From assembly GCA_016215105.1 (NCBI GenBank), contig JACRLJ010000062.1, positions 1 to 46,920 on the forward strand: a stretch of 46,920 bases of DNA, given 5' to 3'. The stretch is from Candidatus Hydrogenedentota bacterium (lineage in GTDB: Bacteria > Hydrogenedentota > Hydrogenedentia > Hydrogenedentales > SLHB01). A program made the translations under genes and the position numbers. A model generated the notes under the pieces. The model worked only from the letters and a program-made list of their open reading frames with translations, did no database searches and had not been told where the DNA came from. Below are positions 35,306-43,640 of this stretch, in pieces; within the stretch, counting starts at the first letter, position 1, and each line of letters starts with the position of its first letter.

Positions 35306-36817
35306 CTATTGTGAGTTTCGAACCGCGAGGAATTTGTTCAATGCGTCGATGTAGGCCTGCACTGCCGCTTCGATGATGTCCGTGCTCGCGCCTTGGCCGT
35401 TACACATGTGGCCGTTGAACTGCACGGTCACGTGGGCCTCTCCAAGCGCGTCCTTTCCGGGAGTCGCGGCACGGATCACGAATTCCTGAACCTTGCCCTC
35501 GACTCCGACGATCTTTTCGATGGCGCGATATGCGGCGTCCACGGGGCCGTCGCCGGTGGCGGCGTCCACCAACAGTTCATCCCCCTTCTTGATGCGGACT
35601 ACCGCCATGGGCGGCTCTCCGCCCGAAGTGCGCACAGTGTCAAGATGGTATGTCTCGAAACTCTCGTCGCGGTGTGAGGCAATGAGAACCCGCAAGTCGT
35701 CGTCAAAGACCTCCTTCTTGCGATCGGCCAAGGCGATGAACTGCTTGTAGAGGTGCTCGACTTCGGATTCGGTCAGGTGATAGCCGAGTTGTTCGCAGCG
35801 CCGGGACAGACCGTGGCGGCCCGAATGCTTGCCCAGCACAAGATCGCTCCGGCTACGTCCGACGGATTCAGGCGTCATAATCTCGTAGGTCTTGCGGTTG
35901 GCGATCATGCCGTGCTGGTGTATGCCCGCCTCGTGAGCAAACGCGTTCCGGCCAACGATGGGCTTGTTGTAGGCGACGGTGAGGCCGGTGAGCTTGCACA
36001 AGAGATTACTTGTCGCGACGATCTCCTCGGTAATCACGCCACACTCGTAGGGATAGTTTTCGTGGCGGGTCCGTATGGCCATCACCACTTCTTCCAGGGA
36101 AGTGTTGCCGGCGCGTTCGCCGATGCCGTTGATGCAGCATTCGATCTGGCGGGCTCCGGCGCGAATTGCGGCCAACGCGTTGGCAACGGCCAGCCCCAAA
36201 TCATCGTGGTTGTGGCACGAAAACACGACATTTTCCGAACCCGGAGATTCCGAGATCGCGCGCCGGAACATCTCGTAGATCTCCTCGGGGGTCGTGTAGC
36301 CCACGGTATCCGGCAGGTTGATCACGTCGGCGCCCGCCTGAATCGTGGCCTTCGTGACTTCCACCAGAAAGTCCAAATCGGAACGCGTCGCGTCCTCCGC
36401 CGAGAATTCCACCCGGCCAATGAGACTCTTGGCCTTGCGGACTGCCTCGCCCGCGGCGTCCAGCACCTGCGCGCGGGACATACGGAGTTTGTGCTCCAGA
36501 TGGATGTCCGACGTCGCGATAAAGGTGTGCAACACCGGGCGCTGGGCTGATTCCAGCGCTTTTGCGGCGCGCTCGATATCGTTCTTGGTGGCGCGCGCCA
36601 AGGCGGCGACACGCGGTTTGGACACGGCCGCGGCGACTTTGCGGACGCCCTCGAATTCCTGCTCGGACGCGATTGGAAAGCCGGCCTCGATGATGTCCAC
36701 GCCCAAGCGCTCGAGCTGCCGAGCCATTTGAATCTTCTCGTGGGCATGCATGCTCGCGCCGGGCGACTGCTCGCCATCGCGTAAAGTCGTGTCAAATATC
36801 TCGATGCGGTCGGCCAT
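35306..36817 (-). CDS. leuA: 2-isopropylmalate synthase
   Basis: The 503-residue enzyme condenses acetyl-CoA with 2-oxoisovalerate, the first committed step of leucine synthesis. Motifs: EIFDTTLRDGEQSPGASM at the N-terminus, FSCHNHDDLGLAVANAL (HxH metal ligands), GIGERAGNTSLEEVVMAI, and LGKHSGRHGL, followed by the regulatory LeuA dimer domain (about 370-500) that normally binds leucine. ATG 36817 is preferred, with GGAGG four bases upstream. No other leucine genes lie in the window and no T-box or leader peptide was recognised upstream. Confidence 0.95.
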   Translation of the reverse strand: MADRIEIFDTTLRDGEQSPGASMHAHEKIQMARQLERLGVDIIEAGFPIASEQEFEGVRKVAAAVSKPRVAALARATKNDIERAAKALESAQRPVLHTFIATSDIHLEHKLRMSRAQVLDAAGEAVRKAKSLIGRVEFSAEDATRSDLDFLVEVTKATIQAGADVINLPDTVGYTTPEEIYEMFRRAISESPGSENVVFSCHNHDDLGLAVANALAAIRAGARQIECCINGIGERAGNTSLEEVVMAIRTRHENYPYECGVITEEIVATSNLLCKLTGLTVAYNKPIVGRNAFAHEAGIHQHGMIANRKTYEIMTPESVGRSRSDLVLGKHSGRHGLSRRCEQLGYHLTESEVEHLYKQFIALADRKKEVFDDDLRVLIASHRDESFETYHLDTVRTSGGEPPMAVVRIKKGDELLVDAATGDGPVDAAYRAIEKIVGVEGKVQEFVIRAATPGKDALGEAHVTVQFNGHMCNGQGASTDIIEAAVQAYIDALNKFLAVRNSQ

Positions 36818-36985
36818 AAGCCCTCCGTAAGTGACGTATCGTTGAATACCAGAGAGTAGCAAACGCAGGCGATCCGATTCAAAACAACGGTAGCGAAAGT
36901 GATGGCGGGAACTTTTGGCCTAAGGAAAGCTCGAGGCCATTGTGGAACAAATTCAGGCCCATCTACCAATATGCGCACGAGGCCC

Positions 36986-37111
36986 CACAAAGTAGAAGCG
37001 GCGTCCCCGCCGCTTCCGATGGCCTTCCCACCGCGCATTGGCTGCCCCAATACCGTACCCCTTCTGTCCCATCGGCCCCATCCGCCCCATCGGTCCCATC
37101 GGTCCCATGGG
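36986..37111. repeat. Hairpin-plus-9-mer cassette A
   Basis: A 9-bp stem GAAGCGGCG (36995-37003) / CGCCGCTTC (37008-37016) encloses TCCC. A shared spacer starts GATGGCC, then five 9-bp units (37067-37111: TCCCATCGG, CCCCATCCG, CCCCATCGG, TCCCATCGG, TCCCATGGG) follow. Cassettes B and C (42944 and 43580) repeat the hairpin; B also repeats the spacer and has 9-bp units of a different sequence. The surrounding gap from leuA to 37606 contains only repeats and no supported gene. Confidence 0.75.
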
Positions 37112-37283
37112 ACCGCTTGCTATTAACGTAGTGCCATTCCAGTCTATCTCCGCATCTCGCGGCTTTCGCGTCCAGGGACAAGCTCCCAACCGCATGAATC
37201 TGTGCACAAGAACGCCGGGCGGGAAGTAAATTGCCTGACCAAGAACACCGCCGTGATGCGGAGAGTTCGGTACAGGGAAATCG

Positions 37284-37308
37284 GGAGGGCGAATGTCCTC
37301 ATTCGCCG
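37284..37308. repeat. TCCT-loop hairpin element, copy 2
   Basis: GGCGAATG (37288-37295) pairs with CATTCGCC (37300-37307) around loop TCCT, preceded by GGGAG. Compared with copy 1, the stem bases change in pairs, keeping the fold. Confidence 0.75.
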
Positions 37309-37369
37309 GTCGGAGCGCAAGTACTGTCCAATTTCAGCGGCCATCTGGAGCTCGATACCTCGCTCACGA

Positions 37370-37496
37370 CTAGAGGCGCGGCCAGAAAGCCTCCGTTTGC
37401 CAAAACCCTACAAAAGCGAGCGCTGGTGTTAAACAACTTACAGATGCTTTCTGGCCGCGCCGGGTCAAGAAGCCGACTTTCTGACCGAACTCCTAG
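37370..37496. mobile_element. 127-bp MITE-like element, copy 1
   Basis: The element is bounded by CTAG at both ends and contains a perfect 16-bp inverted repeat, GGCGCGGCCAGAAAGC (37375-37390) and GCTTTCTGGCCGCGCC (37446-37461). Copy 2 at 42633-42759 has exactly the same length with the inverted repeats at the same offsets and about 80% identity. It encodes nothing; no transposase with these ends is in the window. Confidence 0.75.
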
Positions 37497-37576
37497 TTCA
37501 CTTGTGATTTCCGCAGAAATACCAAAGAGCGCAACGCCGTCCCGCGCCCAAGGCAGCATTTCCCGTGACACCCAAA

Positions 37577-37606
37577 TCCCAAACCCCAGACCCCAGACCC
37601 CAGACC
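37577..37606. repeat. 7-bp tandem repeat CCCCAGA
   Basis: Three to four copies of CCCCAGA follow a degenerate CCCAAAT unit. On the minus strand this tract abuts the point where the RHS fragment at 37607-37827 loses similarity to YD repeats. Confidence 0.7.
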
Positions 37607-37827
37607 ACCTGCGCCGTCCGCGTGATGTTCCCCTGCGCGTCCAAGGTGTAATTGAACGAATCCAGCGCCGTCGCCCCGTCCTTATGCTCGATCTTCGTCA
37701 AGCGGTTGCGGTTGTCATACGTGTACGCCGTCGTCATCCCGTTCGGGATCGCCACCTGCGTCGGCTGGCCTATCCCGTTGTACGTATACGTCCACGTCTT
37801 GTTCCCCGGCGCCGTGAGCGTGCTCAA
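37607..37827 (-). pseudogene. RHS/YD-repeat gene fragment
   Basis: About 73 codons of YD repeats are readable: TWTYTYNGIGQPTQVAIPNG, MTTAYTYDNRNRLTKIEHKD and FNYTLDAQGNITRTAQ. The similarity starts abruptly at 37827, right after the SUMF1 gene, and ends at the CCCCAGA tract, after which the frame continues through non-coding repeat DNA to 37498. It lacks signal peptide, core and toxin tip, so it is a remnant. The missing upstream and downstream parts are not nearby in order. Confidence 0.8.
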
Positions 37828-37855
37828 GCGTCCAATGTTTATCTACTCTCCAGCA

Positions 37856-38845
37856 TCAAGGCAATTCACGAAGGATGCGGAATGTCTTTCCTCGGAAACC
37901 TTCTTCACCGGGCTCGAGCTTTCGCGCTGGCGCCCCATGTCGCGTCCAACCTGTTGCGGGATGGTTGAAATCCACGTACTGCCCACCGCGGATAGCGATT
38001 TGGGGAACGCCAGTGTCCCTTGTTCCGCAGGAACGACAATCGTCGGGTGGATTGGCAAATCTTTCGAATTTCGTCCCATCCGCACCAACGGACCCTTCAG
38101 TGTAGTCGTACAAGTAGTTAGCACACCACTCCTCTGCGTTTCCGATGAGATCGTATACTCCTTCGGGTGACGCCCCAGAAGGAAACTGACCGACCGCTAT
38201 CACCCCAGGTAGGGATGAATCATCAGTATACCAATAGTGCGCCCGAAGATAGGCTCGCCCAATCGCCGACTCCTCCCCCCAAGGGAAAGTCCGGTCTTGT
38301 GGCCCGCGCGCTGCAAATTCCCACTCTATTTCCGTAGGTAAGCGATAGTGCTTACCAGTTTTCGCGGACAACCATTCGCAGTACTTCCGCGCCCCTCTGA
38401 TTTGGACATGCATAGCAGGGGAGTATTTATACCCATCGCGCGGTTCGTATTTGCTTTCCTTCATCGTAATAGTTGATGTCTTGTCCAAATAGATATACTG
38501 CCTCGCCTCGATTATGGTAGGTTTGATCTCGTTGAGAAAGTCACAAAACTCCCTTGCCGTAACTTGGTATTTCCCGATTTCGAACGACCTGGCTAATTCC
38601 TTGTGTGGCGGCCAAGCCATCTCCACCCAACCTCGGTCGCTGTTCGGAGTGGTTGGACGTTTTCGCGCATCAGAGGGCGCTCCCGTGGTGAACGTGCCCC
38701 CTTCGATTCTGACCGTCGCGCCAATATCATTGGGAATTGACAACGGAGGGAGGACTAGCTGTTTGTAGCCACCGACTCCAATCTCAACACACGATACCGA
38801 GACGACGGCAATTCCAAGAAGTAGCGAGCTAACTGCAAGTCGCAT
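37856..38845 (-). CDS. SUMF1/formylglycine-generating-enzyme-fold secreted protein
   Basis: The 329-residue protein has an N-terminal signal (MRLAVSSLLLGIAVVSVSC, a possible lipoprotein anchor with a poor lipobox) and a SUMF1/FGE domain: IGKYQVTAREFCDFLN, YRLPTEIEWEFAARG, FPWGEE, YDLIGNAEEWCANY and IRGGQY. The catalytic cysteine pair of true formylglycine synthases is not evident, so it is more likely a binding or structural FGE-fold protein. The frame is open upstream to 39004, overlapping the RHS gene end by 14 bases; ATG 38845 is chosen for the signal peptide although no good ribosome-binding site is seen. Position right after an RHS tip is that of an immunity gene, a weak inference. Confidence 0.75.
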   Translation of the reverse strand: MRLAVSSLLLGIAVVSVSCVEIGVGGYKQLVLPPLSIPNDIGATVRIEGGTFTTGAPSDARKRPTTPNSDRGWVEMAWPPHKELARSFEIGKYQVTAREFCDFLNEIKPTIIEARQYIYLDKTSTITMKESKYEPRDGYKYSPAMHVQIRGARKYCEWLSAKTGKHYRLPTEIEWEFAARGPQDRTFPWGEESAIGRAYLRAHYWYTDDSSLPGVIAVGQFPSGASPEGVYDLIGNAEEWCANYLYDYTEGSVGADGTKFERFANPPDDCRSCGTRDTGVPQIAIRGGQYVDFNHPATGWTRHGAPARKLEPGEEGFRGKTFRILRELP

Positions 38846-38990
38846 TCTGCGTGGGCATGATGCACTTGAGGAACCTGACAGGAGTCGCCGCAATGACTCT
38901 CGACGGATAGTGACAATCGCGCTCCCGTGCGCCCTGACGCACGACAACTCGGCGGGTACTAGACAATGCTTCATGATTGTGTACACGTCC

Positions 38991-40634
38991 TCAGTACGGC
39001 ACACCCCACCACCCGAGCCAGTTTATTGGACCACACGGTCTAGCTGTGCCTGGCCCCTCCGGGGTCCCGGGACCGACCTCGTACTTACTGCAACACTCTA
39101 TACATCTGTTCTTCCCCGTATAGGAACAATCTTTTGCGCACCTGCGCCCCCGCGCGTTGTCTCTATAGTCCGAGTCTTGATGCGCACTACAGCAATAGGC
39201 CCTATGGTGAAATCCCCAGCACATCGCATAATCCCAGTTCTCCTTCACTATGTCCGCCAGGTACCAAGCAGGGAAACTACCGACGTGGCTGGCAAGCACG
39301 CAGGTGTTCACGCAATGCTTGTGCGGGTTTCCCCCGGTATAAGTCGGGCTCGGATAAGGCTCCGTTGGCGCCATCGGCGGATGGTTGAATCCTGGCAAAC
39401 CGACTGTACTCAGACCTATGGGGTCTATTCTGTTTACCGGTTGCATTCGTACATAGGAATAGAGATTCGGCCCGTCCGCTCTGAGCTGGTCACGGCTAAT
39501 CCAGCATGACAATCCGGGAGCCCGGCACCGAAACGTCGTGTAGTAGAGTTGCGACGTGGAATCGAGGGTGTGATCGGTGAACAGGTGATCACACACTGCC
39601 CCAGTCTGACTATATGTGGCTCCGTAAGGCTCGAATTCATATTGGCTGACCGATGTCTTGGCCTGGTCCCTTAACGTTCTCGTAGAAGCGATATTGTCCC
39701 AGAAGCGGTAAATATAGGTTCCAGCGCCCGGATTGCTACCGGAAATCTCGGCCCCGCCACCGACATACGTCGTAGTGAGTGCCCCGCCTGAGTTCTCTTC
39801 TTCTACCACACTCCAACCGTCATCCCATCTAAACTTTGTCACCGCGCCATCATTCCTTTCGCGCCGATGGCTGTCCCCGCCATACTCATACGTCACATTC
39901 CCCTCGCCGGGGAAGTTGGAGGTGACGGCGGTGAGTTTGTCGCCGTAGCGGTAGGCGTAGGTGGCGGCGTAGCTGCCCCAGGTCTTGGCTGTCATGCGGC
40001 CGTAGGCGTCGTAGGTGTAGCTGGTGGTGTTTCCGTCGGAAGTGGTCGAGGTCAACTCGTTGGCGTTGTCGTAGGCTAGCGTGCTGTTGGAGTTGAGGCT
40101 GTCGGACAGGACGCGGATGTCGTCGAAGCTCCATTGGCTGTCCACGGTGATGAACATCAGGGTGTCCGTGGTGGTGACGGTACACGTCGAGACTTGTTTG
40201 ACCAGGGTCATGGCCCCGCCTTTGGGGCCTTTCCAAACGTTGATGTTGGCCCCGTCGCATTCGACGCGGAGATCGTACCACGAGCCCGCCGTGCTGGTGT
40301 TGCTCCACGTCCCGAAATCCGTCATGACCCCGCCGACGAACTGGCGCAGCCACATCCACGTGGGATACACCACCAACTCGACCCGGTCGCCGTTAGCGTT
40401 GTTCACCTGGCGCGGCCGCACGTACATCCGCTGCGTTCCGCTGTCCAGGCGGTAGGACATCTGCACGTCCACGCTCGGGTCCGTTTGCGCGCGCGAGTAC
40501 CAACTCCACCCGGCCGCGGTCGTGTTCTGCATGTACCCGTTCGCCGCGCTCCACCCGTTCGTGGGATACGGCGCCCAGCCGGTGCAGTTCCCGTCGCTAA
40601 AGTCATCCTTGAACGGCTCGACCTTCGCGGTCAT
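38991..40634 (-). CDS. RHS core protein, 5'-truncated, with Cys-rich C-terminal tip
   Basis: The 547-residue readable part starts with a LamG/ConA-like domain (FKDDFSDGNCTGWAPYPTNG to WSFDDIRVL, about 8-180). YD repeats follow (LAYDNANELTSTTSDGNTTSYTYDAYGRMTAK), then the RHS-associated core (FEPYGATYSQTGAVCDHLFT, YYTTFRCRAPGLSCWISRD, NLYSYVRMQPVNRIDPIG). After the PIG boundary a variable 150-residue tip carries eleven cysteines in about 120 residues (KHCVNTCVLASH, YCCSAHQ, NRCIECC). A full RHS protein would extend well upstream; here RHS similarity stops around 40660 beside hairpin copy 3, so this is a fragment or a short derivative. The frame remains open to 40811. No signal peptide is seen. 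Confidence 0.75.
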   Translation of the reverse strand: MTAKVEPFKDDFSDGNCTGWAPYPTNGWSAANGYMQNTTAAGWSWYSRAQTDPSVDVQMSYRLDSGTQRMYVRPRQVNNANGDRVELVVYPTWMWLRQFVGGVMTDFGTWSNTSTAGSWYDLRVECDGANINVWKGPKGGAMTLVKQVSTCTVTTTDTLMFITVDSQWSFDDIRVLSDSLNSNSTLAYDNANELTSTTSDGNTTSYTYDAYGRMTAKTWGSYAATYAYRYGDKLTAVTSNFPGEGNVTYEYGGDSHRRERNDGAVTKFRWDDGWSVVEEENSGGALTTTYVGGGAEISGSNPGAGTYIYRFWDNIASTRTLRDQAKTSVSQYEFEPYGATYSQTGAVCDHLFTDHTLDSTSQLYYTTFRCRAPGLSCWISRDQLRADGPNLYSYVRMQPVNRIDPIGLSTVGLPGFNHPPMAPTEPYPSPTYTGGNPHKHCVNTCVLASHVGSFPAWYLADIVKENWDYAMCWGFHHRAYCCSAHQDSDYRDNARGRRCAKDCSYTGKNRCIECCSKYEVGPGTPEGPGTARPCGPINWLGWWGVPY

Positions 40635-40665
40635 GTTATCCGCCGCATCCACAGCGTTCACGACC

Positions 40666-40691
40666 GGGAGGGCGGATGTCCTCATCCGCCG
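40666..40691. repeat. TCCT-loop hairpin element, copy 3
   Basis: GGCGGATG (40671-40678) pairs with CATCCGCC (40683-40690) around TCCT, preceded by GGGAG. It lies exactly where the RHS reading frame loses similarity, suggesting it sits at the breakpoint that removed the 5' part of that gene. Confidence 0.75.
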
Positions 40692-40884
40692 TTCGTCCTG
40701 CCGAGCGCAGTGAGCGCGTTCACCGACACATCCAACCGCCACGGAGTTCTCCTCCAAAGATGTCACAGATTCTCGCAGATAAGAGACCGCCATCGCAACG
40801 CCCTCTCGCACTCAGTGCGAACATCCGCATTTCGATAAGTGGTTGCTGTCGCCAATTATCCCTTGCGGCAACCAATCGAGTTGA

Positions 40885-42501
40885 CTACCGTCGGACGGGA
40901 AGCAAGAGGGCACTCGCATTCTGTCCGCCCATATGCACCGAGTTCTTGGCCGGACGCAGTTCCTTTCCCGGGAAATCCTCGCCGGTATTCGGATTGAGCT
41001 CGAATCGGGGATAATTGCTGCTGGAAACTTGCGCGCCGATCCGGTGTCCTTTGTTCACAATCAGGCTGATAGACCAAAGGTCAATATCAACCTTTCCAAC
41101 CGACCCGGAAGGCAAGGGGTCGGCTTTGTCCCGCCCCTTGCGGAACTTCACCCGTTGAATCCCATCAAGCATGAGCATCTGACGTCCATCCGGATAGATG
41201 TCCAGTAGTTTGGCTGTAAAGTCTGTGTCCGGCGCGTCTGTTGTAACGTATAGACTAACCTTGACAGCGCCCGTGATTTCGATTGGCGCATCGAGCGGAG
41301 GGGATGAGAACGTCAGTACATCCGGCCGCGCGCTCACGCTGCGTTGATCATGCGGCCCGCTGGGCAAGAACAGATTCTGACCGCCGAGCGTCGGACAGGG
41401 ATTGCCAGGATCATAGGTGTAGGAACGGCTACCTGCCTCCACCGTGGCGAGTTCCGTCGTCAAGCTCCCGTTAGGCGCAAGATAGTAGGCTGTTTCCTGC
41501 GTCGCGACTGGGGGCCAATCGTCGGCCTTCCGCCATTCATTGCCCGGCGCCTTCGGGTCATCGCAGTCCCCCATCGTGTAATAGACGACCGCCGGTTCCC
41601 TCATGATGCCATTGTCTTCTCCTTTCAACCAATGATTGAAGAACCGGATTTCATAGCCCGGTATGTCGAAATTGAAATTGTCGGGGAACTTCATTTCACC
41701 GGAGCGTTGCTTGGGGCCATGCGTCCAAGGACCCATGATAAGTTTTTGGTTGTTCTTGGCGTGAGGGCCGCCTTGATGCTGGCGCAATACAAAGCTGTTG
41801 ATTGTTCCCTGAGCAAAAATATCAAACCATGCTCCCCAATGGACCCCGGGCGCGTCGACAAGCCGCGTCTGCGACTCCGTATTGAAGTACGTCCAGAACG
41901 AATCATACGTCGGATGACTGCGCCACAGTTCCAGGATGCCGGGGCTCTCCTGGCGCTTGAGCCACTCCTCGATTAACGCTTTGCGGAAAACTCCTCCTTG
42001 ATAGACTCCCTGGCCACAGAAGTCCGACGCCGCTACTCCAATTGACTGCGCCTCTATCGCGCCGCCGGCGCCCGCAAGAAACGACTGTGTTATTCCCAAG
42101 GCGGATTCGCCCCATGTGCCGATCTTGCCGTTGCACCAAGGCTGCTTGCGGAGCCAATTCACCGTATCAACGCCGTCCTGGTTCTTACCCCATCCATCGT
42201 CCGCAAACGGTGAGTCTTTCCCGTCGCTGCCGCCCCGGCCCCGAGTGTCCTCGATGGCAAGCGCGTAACCCTTTACCGTGAACAAAGGGGCTATCTGCGC
42301 GCCGTATCCCCGATCATAGGTCGAGCGCACGAGTACAACCGGAAAGGCCGGACCGGCCTCGGCAGGAAGATAGTAGTCTAGCGCAAGCTTTGTGCCATCA
42401 CGCATGGGAACCTTCGCCGTTTCCGCTTGGACCGGCACGGAAGCGATGATTGTGATCGCCAGCAATACAAATTCGATTACGCCCCGAGTACGCCGTTTCA
42501 T
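40885..42501 (-). CDS. CocE/NonD family hydrolase (X-Pro dipeptidyl-peptidase-like)
   Basis: The 538-residue protein has a signal peptide (GVIEFVLLAITIIASVPVQA) and the CocE/NonD fold. The alpha/beta-hydrolase domain starts VPMRDGTKLALDYYLPA, with DTRGRGGSDG as oxyanion strand, the nucleophile in WGESALG and a His in IMGPWTHGP; the C-terminal jelly-roll contains PIEITGAVKVSLYVTTDAPD. Family members hydrolyse esters or Xaa-Pro peptides; the substrate is unknown. ATG 42501 has GGAGG ten bases upstream. It is transcribed toward the RHS gene with about 250 bp of repeat-bearing DNA between. Confidence 0.9.
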   Translation of the reverse strand: MKRRTRGVIEFVLLAITIIASVPVQAETAKVPMRDGTKLALDYYLPAEAGPAFPVVLVRSTYDRGYGAQIAPLFTVKGYALAIEDTRGRGGSDGKDSPFADDGWGKNQDGVDTVNWLRKQPWCNGKIGTWGESALGITQSFLAGAGGAIEAQSIGVAASDFCGQGVYQGGVFRKALIEEWLKRQESPGILELWRSHPTYDSFWTYFNTESQTRLVDAPGVHWGAWFDIFAQGTINSFVLRQHQGGPHAKNNQKLIMGPWTHGPKQRSGEMKFPDNFNFDIPGYEIRFFNHWLKGEDNGIMREPAVVYYTMGDCDDPKAPGNEWRKADDWPPVATQETAYYLAPNGSLTTELATVEAGSRSYTYDPGNPCPTLGGQNLFLPSGPHDQRSVSARPDVLTFSSPPLDAPIEITGAVKVSLYVTTDAPDTDFTAKLLDIYPDGRQMLMLDGIQRVKFRKGRDKADPLPSGSVGKVDIDLWSISLIVNKGHRIGAQVSSSNYPRFELNPNTGEDFPGKELRPAKNSVHMGGQNASALLLPVRR

Positions 42502-42632
42502 GTTGCGATGACCTCCCATATATGATTCTGTTCAGATACCCTATGATCGTGAATTCCTGGTGGAATTGAAAGTCCCGACCGATTCGCATCAAGCATCTAG
42601 CATGCCATTGGCTTCGACCTGCGGAAGTCCTT

Positions 42633-42759
42633 CTAGAGGCGCGGCCAGAAAGCCTCCGCATAGCAAGGCTCTGCACAAGCCAGCGCCGGTATTGAACAAC
42701 TTACAGACGCTTTCTGGCCGCGCCGCGTCTAAAAGCAGCCTTTCTGGCAGGATTCCTAG
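42633..42759. mobile_element. 127-bp MITE-like element, copy 2
   Basis: It has the same CTAG ends, length and perfect 16-bp inverted repeat (42638-42653 and 42709-42724) as copy 1. The block AACAACTTACAGA before the right repeat is identical in both; counted differences are about 23 of 127, all outside the inverted repeats and ends. Confidence 0.75.
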
Positions 42760-42943
42760 AGTAAGGACTTAGAATCTGCGGACCTCACGGTCTTTCTGGT
42801 GTGTGGCGGGGATCGCCATACTATGGCAAAAACAACGCTGGAATAGTTCCTCTTGCCCGAAGGTGGCATGCCAACGTGAATCAGTCCGTGTGCAGGGAAA
42901 TAAGGGGACGCTGCCGAATGCCGCTAAGCCAAGCGCGGGAAAC

Positions 42944-43141
42944 GCCAAAGTAAAAGAGGCGTTCCCGCCTCTTCCGATGGCCGTCTCACTGCGCCTCGAC
43001 AGGCCCAACGCCACACTCCTGCCTACCCTATCCGTCCACTTTGTCCACTTTGTCCACGATGTCCACGATGTCCACGATGTCCACGATGTCCACGACGTCC
43101 ACGACGTCCACGACGTCCACGACGTCCACGACGTCCACAAG
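42944..43141. repeat. Hairpin-plus-9-mer cassette B
   Basis: The stem AAGAGGCG (42954-42961) / CGCCTCTT (42966-42973) has loop TTCC. The spacer is the GATGGCC(G/T)TC... type seen in cassette A. Twelve 9-bp units follow (43034-43141): GTCCACTTT x2, GTCCACGAT x4, GTCCACGAC x5, GTCCACAAG x1. Confidence 0.8.
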
Positions 43142-43446
43142 GCTCGTAGTCCTATCGTAACGCCATTTGGGACCCCACTAGATTTTTTCATTTACACTAT
43201 AAATCATATAATTAGTCAACTAAAAGACCCCTCGTTTCCCCATCTTACCCCTCCCGTCCCCTGCCAGCCCCAAGAGCCATCCCGCTCCGGCCTCACCTCC
43301 AAAACCCAATATGCCGCAATGACTTACCCCTTATTACCCCTTGTTTGGAAAACCCGCCCGTTCCCGCGCTCCCGGCCCTGCCCAGCTTCGGCTTTCATCC
43401 TCTCCATCCTCCTTGACGATGCGGAAGTCCTTCACGGCCTCGGATT

Positions 43447-43484
43447 TTAGACCCTGACCACCTTGACCCTGACCACCTTGACCC
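43447..43484. repeat. 15-bp tandem repeat
   Basis: Two copies of ACCCTGACCACCTTG followed by a partial third (ACCCC). The ACCCTGA core is the heptamer seen in the phosphohexomutase insert. Confidence 0.65.
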
Positions 43485-43579
43485 CTTGTTCCACCATCCG
43501 TTAGCTACCGCGACCCCTTCGTTCCCAGGCAACACTCGGCAAGGCGCCTTGAATCGCGCCAAGCTAAACGCGGGAACCC

Positions 43580-43640
43580 GCAGAGTAGAAGCGGCGGCCC
43601 GCCGCTTTCGATCAGCTTCCCCCTGCGCAACCCCTCCGCC
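43580..43640. repeat. Hairpin cassette C (without 9-mer array)
   Basis: AAGCGGCG (43589-43596) pairs with CGCCGCTT (43600-43607) around GCC. The flanks GCGGGAA...AGAGTAGAAG on the left and CGATCAGCTTCCCCCTGCGC on the right resemble cassette B, but no 9-bp array follows. Confidence 0.65.

Noticed and set aside
37202-37968. Plus-strand frames across the repeats downstream of leuA
   Set aside because: They run through hairpin copy 2, the MITE-like element and the RHS fragment on the opposite strand; codon content follows the repeats.
37856-39004. SUMF1 protein as a sulfatase-activating formylglycine synthase
   Set aside because: No sulfatase gene is nearby and the catalytic cysteine pair is not evident.
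43034-43141. Possible CRISPR array
   Set aside because: The units are 9 bp, contiguous and without unique spacers; no cas genes are present.
42769-43191. Minus-strand frame of 140 codons with repeated Trp-Thr-Ser
   Set aside because: It simply translates the 9-bp array of cassette B; no start signal or family match outside the repeat.
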